Assembly: GCA_025455045.1 (NCBI GenBank)
Contig: JALONJ010000006.1
Location: forward strand, 1-40,604
Direction: 5' to 3'
From: Microscillaceae bacterium
GTDB taxonomy: Bacteria; Bacteroidota; Bacteroidia; Cytophagales; Microscillaceae
DNA: 40,604 nucleotides
Positions 7,945 to 14,804 of this stretch are shown here, piece after piece. Numbering within the stretch: the stretch's first letter is position 1; every line of letters starts with the position of its first letter. The position numbers were made by a program, and so were the translations under genes. A model generated the notes under the pieces. That model was not told the origin of the DNA, made no database searches, and saw only the letters and a program-made list of their open reading frames with translations.

Positions 7945-10900
7945 ATGACCATCACCGAATTATCCATCAAAAGACCAATTTTAATTATTGTCTTTTTTAT
8001 TGTAACAACTTTGTTGGGCATTTTTGCCTTGGGACAATTGAAATACGAATTGTTGCCCAAAATCAATGCGCCCTTTGTAACCATTATGAGCATTTACGCG
8101 GGTGCTTCGCCCAGCGAAATTGAGAATAGCTTAACCAAAAAGATTGAAGATGCCATAGCGGGAGTCAGCAAAATCCGGCGCATTACTTCGCGCTCCAATG
8201 AAGGCTACTCGATTATTGGCATCGAGTTTATCCAAGATTCCGATTTAGATGAAGCACTGCAAGATGTGCAACGGGCGGTCAATCAGATTTTGCCCGAATT
8301 GCCTTCGGGAGCAAAAACGCCTTCCGTGGATAAATATTCCTTGTCAGATTTGCCCATTTTACGCTTGGCAGCCACGGCTAATATTTCCCAAACTGCTCTT
8401 TATCAATTAGTTAAAGATCAAATCAAGCCTCGATTATCGCAACTCAAAGGCGTAGGGCGAATTCAATTGATTGGGGGCGAAGAACGCGAAATTAAAGTGT
8501 ATTTGGATGAGGAAAAATTAAAATTTCATCATATTTCTGCCTTGCAAGTGGTAGATATTTTGCAAAAATCCAATTTAGAAATTCCGATTGGTAATATCAA
8601 AGCCATCGATGCTGAATTTGGCTTGCGCTTGAGTGGAAAAATCAATCAATTTGAAACACTTAAAAACCTGATAATCAGTCAATTACCCGATGGTAGTAAA
8701 ATTTATTTGAAAGACATTGCCGAAATCAAAGATCAAATCAAAGACGACCGCACCCTCAATCGCCTCAATCAACAAGCGGCTTTGGGCATCACCATTCAAA
8801 AACAAGGCAACGCCAATGCCGTAGAAGTATCGGCAAAAATAAAAGCCGAACTAGAAAAAATTACCCAAGAATATGCCAAAAATCAAATTCATTTCGAGAT
8901 TGCCGCCGACAGTTCTGAATTTACTTTGAAAGCTACCGAGGTGGTTTTCAAGGACTTACTGATTGCCATTGTTCTGGTCGCAATTGTGATGCTGGTCTTT
9001 TTGCACAGCCTACGTAATGCTTTGATGGTGATGTTGGCGATTCCTACTTCTTTGGTTTTTGCTTTTATTGGAATGTGGCTGATGGATTTTTCTTTAAATC
9101 TAATGACTTTGTTGGCTATGAGTTTGGTGATTGGGATATTGGTAGATGACTCGATTGTAGTTTTGGAAAATATTTATCGTCATCTCGAGATGGGCAAAGA
9201 TTCGCGCACCGCCGCCTTAGACGGCAGAAACGAAATCGGGTTTTCGGCTTTATCTATTACCTTAGTGGATGTAGTGGTTTTTTTGCCTTTGGCGTTTGTG
9301 CCGGGCATCACGGGCGGTTTGGTCAAAGAATTTGCCTTGGTAATTGTGGTTTCTACGCTGGCGAGTTTGTTGGTTTGTTTTACGCTTACGCCGATGTTGG
9401 CTTCGCGTTTTGCCAAATTAACGCATTTATCGAGTAAAAATTTATTTGGCAAAATTGCTTTATTTTTTGAGAAACAAATCGAGCATTTCACCCATTTTTA
9501 TCTACGAATTTTAAAATTCAGCCTCCAACGCCGTTGGTTGATTTACACTCTTTCCTTGACTTTATTGATAGCTTCTTTTGCCTTGGTAACGGAAGGATTT
9601 ATCGGGGGCGAATTTATTACTTCTTCCGACAAAGGTGAAATTGCGGTAACGGTAGAATTGCCGACAGGAACTAAATTCCTGACTACCAATGAATTAGCAA
9701 AAAAGTTTGAAACACAAATCAGTAAAATTCCCGAAGTCAAAAAAATCTTAACTTCAGTAGGTGTAGCTTCCGACCCATTTTTTGGCGAAAGCCAAGGCGC
9801 GAATCAACTGGAAATGAACGTTAGTTTGACCGATAAAGAAGAACGCACCAAATCGGTTTTGCAAGTTTCGCAAATGATTCGAAATTTGATTTTGCAAGAG
9901 CCGGGCGCAAAGGTAAAAGTTGCTCCCATTGGTTTGATTGGCGCAGAAGCCACGCCTATTCAATTGTTGATTTCGGGCGCAAACCGCGACAGTGTTCTCG
10001 CGGGCGCGGAAAAATTGAAAGATTTGATTGAAAAAATTGAAGGCACCGATGATGTGCGCCTCTCGGTGCTTTCGGGCAAACCCGAATTGGATATTCGCAT
10101 CAACCGCGAGCGTTTGGCGAGTTTGGGTTTGACTTTGGAAGAAGTTGGTACGGCTTTGCGGGTGGCGATGACCGGCTTTGATGACCTGAAATTTAGAGTC
10201 GGCGATACGGAATTTCCCTTGCGTGTCCAACTCGCGCCCAATGACCGCGCCCGTACCGAGCAATTGGCAAATCTGACTTTAATCAATCAAAAAGGAGAAA
10301 GTATTTACTTGAAGCAAGTAGCTGATATTCAACGGATTACCTCGCCAAGTGCTTTAGAAAGAAGAAATAAAAATGCTTCGGTAATGCTATTCTCGAAGGC
10401 AATTGGCAAATCGGTCAATACCATTGGCGAAGAAATCAAGGCAATTTTAGCCAAAAATCCTTTGCCCAATGGAGTCAATCTCACCTATGAAGGCGATTTG
10501 GAATTGGCAGACGATTCATTCACCTATTTGGGGTTGGCACTATTAGCAGGGATAATTTTTGTGTACCTGATTATGGTTGCTCTGTATAATTCGTTTTTGT
10601 ATCCTTTGGTGGTCTTATTTTCCATTCCGGTTGCCTTGATTGGCGCATTACTCGCACTCGCGCTCACGATGAAAACCTTGAATGTATTTTCAATTTTTGG
10701 AATTATAATGCTCTTGGGTTTGGTGGCAAAAAATGCCATTTTATTGGTGGATAGGGCAAATGAATTAAAAAGCCAAGGTCGAAATGCTTTGTATGCTTTA
10801 TTAGATGCCGGAAAAACCCGTTTGCGCCCGATTTTGATGACCACCTTGGCAATGGTAATCGGAATGTTGCCTTTGGCACTTGGCACAGGCGCGGGCAGTG

Positions 10901-12462
10901 AATTTAACTCGGCTTTGGCTTGGGTTTTAATCGGCGGTTTGACTAGCTCTATGTTTTTGACTTTAGTTTTAGTCCCTTCGGTTTATTTGGAATTTGAATA
11001 TTTTTTAAAATTATTTCAAAAGAAAAATAAAAAACAAAATCAAGCAAAAAATCATAAGCCATTGATTATCAAGCAATTAACAAATATTGGGGTTTTATTA
11101 TTAATCTTAATTTTTTCCCAAAACTTGTTTGCGCAAAAACCCTCACCCCAGCCCTCTCCAAAGGAGAGGGAGAAAAAAACTCCCCTCTCAGTAGGAGAGG
11201 GGCAGGGGGTGAGGTTGAATTTAATAGAAGCCGAAGCCCTCGTCAAAGCCCAAAACCCCGAACTCAAAAACGCCCAAAAAGACGTTCAAAAAGCCAATTT
11301 TACGATTCAAGAAGCGCGGGGGAATTATTTGCCTACCCTCAATTTTCAGGGAACTTACAATCGTAATTTAAAACCCCAAGTTTTCTTTTTGCCCGCCAAT
11401 ACATTTGACCCTACGGCTGACCCCAACCGCTTTCAATCCATCGCGGCATCAGCTAAAAATGTTTATCAAGGCGGTTTGAATTTTAGTTTGCCATTATTAC
11501 AGTTTGAAAATCAGCCGATTATGAAAACTGCGCGCTTGACTAGACAAAGCGCGGAATTAAATTTGACTGCCCAACAATTGCAAAAAGTTGCCGAAGTCCG
11601 GCGGGCTTATTATGCCGCTTTGTTGGCGAAAGCCCAATCAGCATTTGTATTGGAAAATTTAGAAAGGCAAAATCAAGTTTTGAATGAGTTGCGAAATCGC
11701 CTCCAATTAGGTTTTTTGAGTGAGTCAGATACTTTGCCAGCGTACATTCAAGTCGAGAATTTGAAACCGCAAATCCTCAAAGCCGAAAATGCTTACAAAA
11801 TCGCCGAAGCCCAATTGAAATTACTCTTGGATTTGCCCGCCGAGCAAGAAATTACTTTGACCGATGAATTAGTTTTACCAACTCAAGTCATTGATAATCA
11901 GACAATTGAAAAAATAACTAATCGCCCTGATTTGCAAAACCTGCGCTTGCAAAGCGAGTTGTATTTTCAACAAATTAAAATTGAAAAAGCCCGTTTGTTG
12001 CCTAATTTACAATTTATTGCCCAATACGCTTGGCTCACCCAAGCCGAAGATTTTAAGTTGGGCAACTATACTTGGGTCAATACCCAACTCATTGGTTTAC
12101 AATTGAATGTGCCGATTTTTAATGGATTTCGTGGCACAAAAAAGATTCAACAAATCCAGATTCAACAACAACAAGCCGAAATCCAATATCGTTATGCCAC
12201 GCGCCAAGCCGATTTGGAAGTGGAAACTTACTCGAGAAATCTAAGGGAAATTGGGCAACAAATTTCATTGCAGGCAAAAGTGATAAGTGTTGCCGAAAGG
12301 TCATATAATTTAATCAAAGACCGATTGATGCAAGGTTTGGCAAAACAAGGTGAACTCCAAGATGCTGAACTGGCTTTGCGCCAAGCAAAAAGCAATCGTA
12401 TTGAACTGATTTACAATTACTTAACTACCGAGGCTGAGTTGAAACGAGCGAAGGGAATGTAA
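7945..12462 (+). CDS. RND efflux pump fused to TolC-type outer-membrane channel
   Basis: One uninterrupted frame of 1505 residues from ATG 7945 (an in-frame TTG at 7888 runs through a repeat and is unlikely). Residues 1 to about 1025 form a complete HAE-type RND pump. They begin MTITELSIKRPILI and include GILVDDSIVVLENIYRH in TM4, VFLPLAFVPGITGGLVKEFA, and a second half with MLLGLVAKNAILLVDRANE. After the last helices (TLVLVPSVYLEFEYF) comes a lysine-rich stretch. A typical secretion signal (NIGVLLLILIFSQNLFAQ, about 1046-1064) is next, then a proline/charge linker encoded by a GC-rich palindromic repeat (about 1066-1090). A TolC-family region follows (about 1092-1505) with paired helical repeats, LIEAEALVKAQNPEL and AEVRRAYYAALLAK. 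The pump C-terminus is normally cytoplasmic, so the internal signal peptide is needed to export the channel and may be cleaved. Pump-TolC fusions are known in Bacteroidota heavy-metal CusA types; this pump lacks CzcA-type TM4 residues and looks like a drug/amphiphile exporter. Confidence 0.92.
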   Translation: MTITELSIKRPILIIVFFIVTTLLGIFALGQLKYELLPKINAPFVTIMSIYAGASPSEIENSLTKKIEDAIAGVSKIRRITSRSNEGYSIIGIEFIQDSDLDEALQDVQRAVNQILPELPSGAKTPSVDKYSLSDLPILRLAATANISQTALYQLVKDQIKPRLSQLKGVGRIQLIGGEEREIKVYLDEEKLKFHHISALQVVDILQKSNLEIPIGNIKAIDAEFGLRLSGKINQFETLKNLIISQLPDGSKIYLKDIAEIKDQIKDDRTLNRLNQQAALGITIQKQGNANAVEVSAKIKAELEKITQEYAKNQIHFEIAADSSEFTLKATEVVFKDLLIAIVLVAIVMLVFLHSLRNALMVMLAIPTSLVFAFIGMWLMDFSLNLMTLLAMSLVIGILVDDSIVVLENIYRHLEMGKDSRTAALDGRNEIGFSALSITLVDVVVFLPLAFVPGITGGLVKEFALVIVVSTLASLLVCFTLTPMLASRFAKLTHLSSKNLFGKIALFFEKQIEHFTHFYLRILKFSLQRRWLIYTLSLTLLIASFALVTEGFIGGEFITSSDKGEIAVTVELPTGTKFLTTNELAKKFETQISKIPEVKKILTSVGVASDPFFGESQGANQLEMNVSLTDKEERTKSVLQVSQMIRNLILQEPGAKVKVAPIGLIGAEATPIQLLISGANRDSVLAGAEKLKDLIEKIEGTDDVRLSVLSGKPELDIRINRERLASLGLTLEEVGTALRVAMTGFDDLKFRVGDTEFPLRVQLAPNDRARTEQLANLTLINQKGESIYLKQVADIQRITSPSALERRNKNASVMLFSKAIGKSVNTIGEEIKAILAKNPLPNGVNLTYEGDLELADDSFTYLGLALLAGIIFVYLIMVALYNSFLYPLVVLFSIPVALIGALLALALTMKTLNVFSIFGIIMLLGLVAKNAILLVDRANELKSQGRNALYALLDAGKTRLRPILMTTLAMVIGMLPLALGTGAGSEFNSALAWVLIGGLTSSMFLTLVLVPSVYLEFEYFLKLFQKKNKKQNQAKNHKPLIIKQLTNIGVLLLILIFSQNLFAQKPSPQPSPKEREKKTPLSVGEGQGVRLNLIEAEALVKAQNPELKNAQKDVQKANFTIQEARGNYLPTLNFQGTYNRNLKPQVFFLPANTFDPTADPNRFQSIAASAKNVYQGGLNFSLPLLQFENQPIMKTARLTRQSAELNLTAQQLQKVAEVRRAYYAALLAKAQSAFVLENLERQNQVLNELRNRLQLGFLSESDTLPAYIQVENLKPQILKAENAYKIAEAQLKLLLDLPAEQEITLTDELVLPTQVIDNQTIEKITNRPDLQNLRLQSELYFQQIKIEKARLLPNLQFIAQYAWLTQAEDFKLGNYTWVNTQLIGLQLNVPIFNGFRGTKKIQQIQIQQQQAEIQYRYATRQADLEVETYSRNLREIGQQISLQAKVISVAERSYNLIKDRLMQGLAKQGELQDAELALRQAKSNRIELIYNYLTTEAELKRAKGM
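11062..11072. repeat. Dyad repeat core inside the RND-TolC junction
   Basis: TTGATTATCAA, read as part of PLIIKQ. Elsewhere in the window this core is mainly intergenic, so its place just before the internal signal peptide suggests former intergenic DNA. Confidence 0.75.
11141..11214. repeat. GC-rich palindromic repeat translated in frame
   Basis: CCTCACCCC begins and GGGGTGAGG ends a 74-bp block with two inner hairpins, CCCTCTCC/GGAGAGGG and CCCCTCTC/GAGAGGGG. It encodes the linker just after the FAQ cleavage site. Similar blocks are intergenic at 12538 and 12998. Confidence 0.85.
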
Positions 12463-12499
12463 GATTTCGGATTGGGGATTGGCGATTTCGGATTGCAGA

Positions 12500-12605
12500 T
12501 ATACTATTGGGTGCATTTCAAATTTACGTTTTAAGACCTCACCCCTGCCCTCTCCTCTGAGAGAGGGAATCTAAGGAATAAATTTGAAATGCACCCTATA
12601 CTATT
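12500..12605. mobile_element. MITE-like element copy 1 with 9-bp target duplication
   Basis: The 88-bp element (12509-12596) has 18-bp terminal inverted repeats beginning GGGTGCATTTCAAATTTA. It is bordered by the direct repeat TATACTATT at 12500-12508 and 12597-12605. The interior is a CCTCACCCCTGCCCTCTCC palindrome. There is no coding capacity; it would need a transposase supplied from elsewhere. Confidence 0.8.
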
Positions 12606-12681
12606 TTGTCATTTTGAGGAACGAAGATTTTTAAGCTCTGAATTTAGGGTTATCAATTTTCAATTAAATAGATATAAAGCA

Positions 12682-12692
12682 TTGATAATCAA
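12682..12692. repeat. Dyad repeat core TTGATAATCAA
   Basis: Intergenic core with TTTAT on its right, as in most copies. Confidence 0.7.
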
Positions 12693-12877
12693 TTGTTTAT
12701 ATGGCTTTAAAAATGCTTATTTTTATTCAATTGCTTAAAAAAATGTATATGCTAGAGATTAATAATTGTACAATTCTGATAATTCAAAAAACTATGTGTT
12801 TCTATGTGTCTATTTGGTTAAAAAATAAAACCCTACTAATCAGGTATTTAAGTATCTTTTCAAAATTAGTTTAGGTT

Positions 12878-12910
12878 AATCCTGTCAGGTTTTAAAAACC
12901 TGACAGGATT
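12878..12910. repeat. Perfect 16-bp inverted repeat with AGGTTTTAAAAACCT centre
   Basis: The arm AATCCTGTCAGGTTTT and its exact complement are separated by one A. It has the same plan as 14500-14532 and 27639-27667, where different outer letters surround a TTTTAAAA centre. A dyad core (12918-12928) follows within 10 bp. Confidence 0.85.
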
Positions 12911-12917
12911 TAATCAA

Positions 12918-12928
12918 TTGATTATCAG
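12918..12928. repeat. Dyad repeat core TTGATTATCAG
   Basis: Intergenic core followed by TGATTTAT, next to the hairpin at 12878-12910. Confidence 0.65.
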
Positions 12929-12963
12929 TGATTTATATATATTTTAAATAAATATAAACTAAA

Positions 12964-13068
12964 TATGAATGGGGTGCATTTCAAATTTACCACCTTACTT
13001 CCTCTCCTTCGGAGAGGGCTAGGGTGAGGCAATAGAAACGCGTAAATTTGAAATGCGCCCTATGAATG
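12964..13068. mobile_element. MITE-like element copy 2 with 8-bp target duplication
   Basis: The 89-bp element (12972-13060) begins GGGTGCATTTCAAATTTAC and ends in its near complement (GCGCCC instead of GCACCC). It is bordered by TATGAATG at 12964-12971 and 13061-13068. Its interior is in the opposite orientation to copy 1 but is clearly related. It ends 70 bp before the small ORF at 13131. Confidence 0.8.
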
Positions 13069-13130
13069 AGTACTTACATAAATTTAATTTAAAATAAAGA
13101 TAATTCAATGACTTATTAGCCCTAAATCAA

Positions 13131-13280
13131 ATGAATAGCTATCAAAAAATATTAAATCAAGCCAACCCTTATTTGCAGGGTTTTGAATTGGCTTGGCAGA
13201 ACTTCGAAGCCTTAGAAAAGAAATATCGCCCCAAGCGAAAACCAATAAAATACATAAAATACTCAAAATCAAATACTTAA
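13131..13280 (+). CDS. Small basic ORF of 49 residues, coupled to the next gene
   Basis: It begins MNSYQKILNQANPYLQGF and has a basic tail (KKYRPKRKPIKYIKYSK). I do not recognise a family. There is no signal peptide or transmembrane helix. Its stop overlaps the next start as TAATG (13278-13282), the arrangement expected for translational coupling, and codon use is similar to its neighbours. It may be a genuine small cytoplasmic protein or a leader ORF for the membrane protein that follows. Confidence 0.45.
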   Translation: MNSYQKILNQANPYLQGFELAWQNFEALEKKYRPKRKPIKYIKYSKSNT

Positions 13281-13531
13281 TGAAAAATTGGCAAAATATA
13301 TTCGGTCTTAGCTTGTTAGGAATAGCAGTATTTTGTTGGATTGCAGTCCCGATTTTACCCTTTTTGGGTTGGCATTGGGGCTTGACTACCGCCCTTGTTT
13401 CGGGCTTATTTGTCGCGGGCGAAGTATGCTTTGCCTTTTCATTGATTTTTTTAGGCAAAGAATTTATCGCAAGAATCAAGCAAATTTTTAAAATAAATTT
13501 TAAATCAAAAAAACAAATAAAAAATGAATAA
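13280..13531 (+). CDS. Small two-helix membrane protein, transporter-suffix type
   Basis: An 83-residue protein starting MKNWQNIFGLSLLG. Two hydrophobic helices lie at about residues 8-30 and 38-62, with the pattern WIAVPILPFLGW then SGLFVAGEVCFAFSLIFLGKEFIARIK. This matches the short family named transporter suffix domain proteins, whose function is not established. The ATG at 13280 fits the family length; a longer frame from 13193 would overlap the upstream small ORF. The C-terminus overlaps the start of the DUF2147 gene by 8 bp, so the three genes are probably one transcript. Confidence 0.75.
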   Translation: MKNWQNIFGLSLLGIAVFCWIAVPILPFLGWHWGLTTALVSGLFVAGEVCFAFSLIFLGKEFIARIKQIFKINFKSKKQIKNE

Positions 13532-13910
13532 ACTATTGAAAATCAGCATTTTAGTAATTTTAAATTTAGGCTTTTTTGCCCAAGCAAAAGCTCAAGATGC
13601 CAAGGCTATTGTAGGCAAATGGCTGGTGAAAGACCAAGATACCAAAGTTGAAATTTATGCCCAAAACGGCAAGTATTTTGGCAAAATTGTGTGGGAAAAA
13701 GACCCTAAAAATCAGGAGTTTGTGGGCAAAATTTTGATTAAAAATCTGGTTTTTGAAAAAGGATTTTGGCAAAAAGGCGAGATTTTAGACCCCGATACCA
13801 GCAAATTTTATCCTTGCGAATTGAAATTGGTTAACAACCAGAAAAACCTGCGATTGAAAGCCTTTTGGGGAATATTGTCATTCAGTGAGGATTGGACTAA
13901 AACGAATTAG
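13524..13910 (+). CDS. DUF2147 secreted protein
   Basis: A 128-residue protein with a clear signal peptide (LLKISILVILNLGFFAQAKAQ) and cleavage near residue 23. The mature part has the DUF2147 order: IVGKWLVKDQDTKVEIYAQ, YFGKIVWEKDPKN, a central KNLVFEKGFWQKGEILDPDTSKFYPCELKL, and LRLKAFWGILSFSEDWTKTN. The family is a small beta-rich periplasmic protein of unknown role. It overlaps the transporter-suffix gene by 8 bp and is the last gene of this small operon. Confidence 0.9.
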   Translation: MNKLLKISILVILNLGFFAQAKAQDAKAIVGKWLVKDQDTKVEIYAQNGKYFGKIVWEKDPKNQEFVGKILIKNLVFEKGFWQKGEILDPDTSKFYPCELKLVNNQKNLRLKAFWGILSFSEDWTKTN

Positions 13911-13949
13911 AGCTTTTATCAAAACCTTAAAACTTAATTATAGAAAATC

Positions 13950-14122
13950 AATACTTCGGACAGTTTTTATAAGTAATTGACTGTGTCTGCCTCTGGCTGA
14001 TTATCCGCCAGAGGCGGACAAGTTCCTTTAAAGTATTATCAAGCACTTAACAAAAAACTCGGAAAAGAACCTCCGCCTCTGGCGGAGCAGGGGCTTAGAA
14101 ACCAGAAACTGTCCGAACTATT
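13950..14122. mobile_element. 173-bp inverted-repeat element carrying nested CCGCCTCTGGCGG palindromes
   Basis: The 17-bp ends AATACTTCGGACAGTTT and its complement match at 16 of 17 positions. A related but shorter element with no CCGCCTCTGG blocks lies at 25791-25925. In the present copy, one palindrome (13985-14019, arms GCCTCTGGC/GCCAGAGGC around TGATTATCC) interrupts what looks like a dyad repeat. A second (CTCCGCCTCTGGCGGAG, about 14069-14085) sits further right. No coding capacity. Confidence 0.7.
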
Positions 14123-14458
14123 GACTCAAAACTGCCTCAAATAACTTAGTTTAGCAATTATATGGTCTTCTATCTGCTTGATTTTCAAGGCACTGACGAA
14201 ACTACGATGATTATAAACAATGTATAAGAACGAAAGTGGCTGGTATTTCTCCGTTGGTGTTTAGAAAAACGCTGACACATTTAAGAAAATCACTAGACTT
14301 AAGGATTCAGTGTTTTTCGAAACCAAAAACCTCTCTGCACATTTCTACCATTTAGAATAAATACCAAAATAGAATATAACTTATTGGCTATCAGTTACTT
14401 ATCTATCAACTGCTTTCACTCAAATCTGTATTAAAAAACAAACAAAATAAGGCTCTGT

Positions 14459-14554
14459 CGTTAATTTGGTTAATTCATAGTAATTTTTCAAGATAATTTA
14501 AACCCTAAGGGTTTTAAAAACCCTTAGGGTTTGGACTCAATCCCCAAATTAACG
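14459..14554. repeat. Nested inverted repeat around AAACCCTAAGGGTTTT
   Basis: The inner stem of 16 bp (14500-14532) is AAACCCTAAGGGTTTT with its exact complement and a single central A. The outer arms CGTTAATTTGG and CCAAATTAACG (11 bp) lie about 30 and 11 bp away. The layout looks like a small palindromic element rather than a terminator: it is about 550 bp from the nearest plus-strand gene end. Confidence 0.8.
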
Positions 14555-14573
14555 ATTGAACCCAAAATAAATT

Positions 14574-14600
14574 ATAACTCATTGATAATCAATATCTTAA
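14574..14600. repeat. Full 27-bp dyad repeat
   Basis: ATAACTCA, TTGATAATCAA, TATCTTAA. One of the better full-length copies. Confidence 0.75.
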
Positions 14601-14722
14601 ATAAAATTAACTGGTTCACAAAGAGTTGTTGGTCTCGAGAAATACAGGCTTCAACATTCAGCATTTGTCTAAAATTCGCCAGCATTTTTCTAATCCCAAC
14701 AACGACATAAAAGGCGAATTTT

Positions 14723-14778
14723 CAAGTAATTAAAAAACTACTCACTCTACATTATTCACTATTCATTATTCATTACTA
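14723..14778. repeat. Heptad-period array (ATTATTC/ACTATTC type)
   Basis: TTCAAGTAATTAAAAAACT followed by heptads such as ATTCACT, ATTCATT, ATTCATT. An inverted near-copy, including the AATTACTTGA end, lies at 20574-20620. Confidence 0.7.
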
Positions 14779-14804
14779 AAACATTTCAAAAGATGTTCTA
14801 TATC

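Noticed and set aside
9754..10263. A 169-codon minus-strand frame inside the RND gene
   Set aside because: It is an antisense shadow of a well-supported pump domain and has no independent features.
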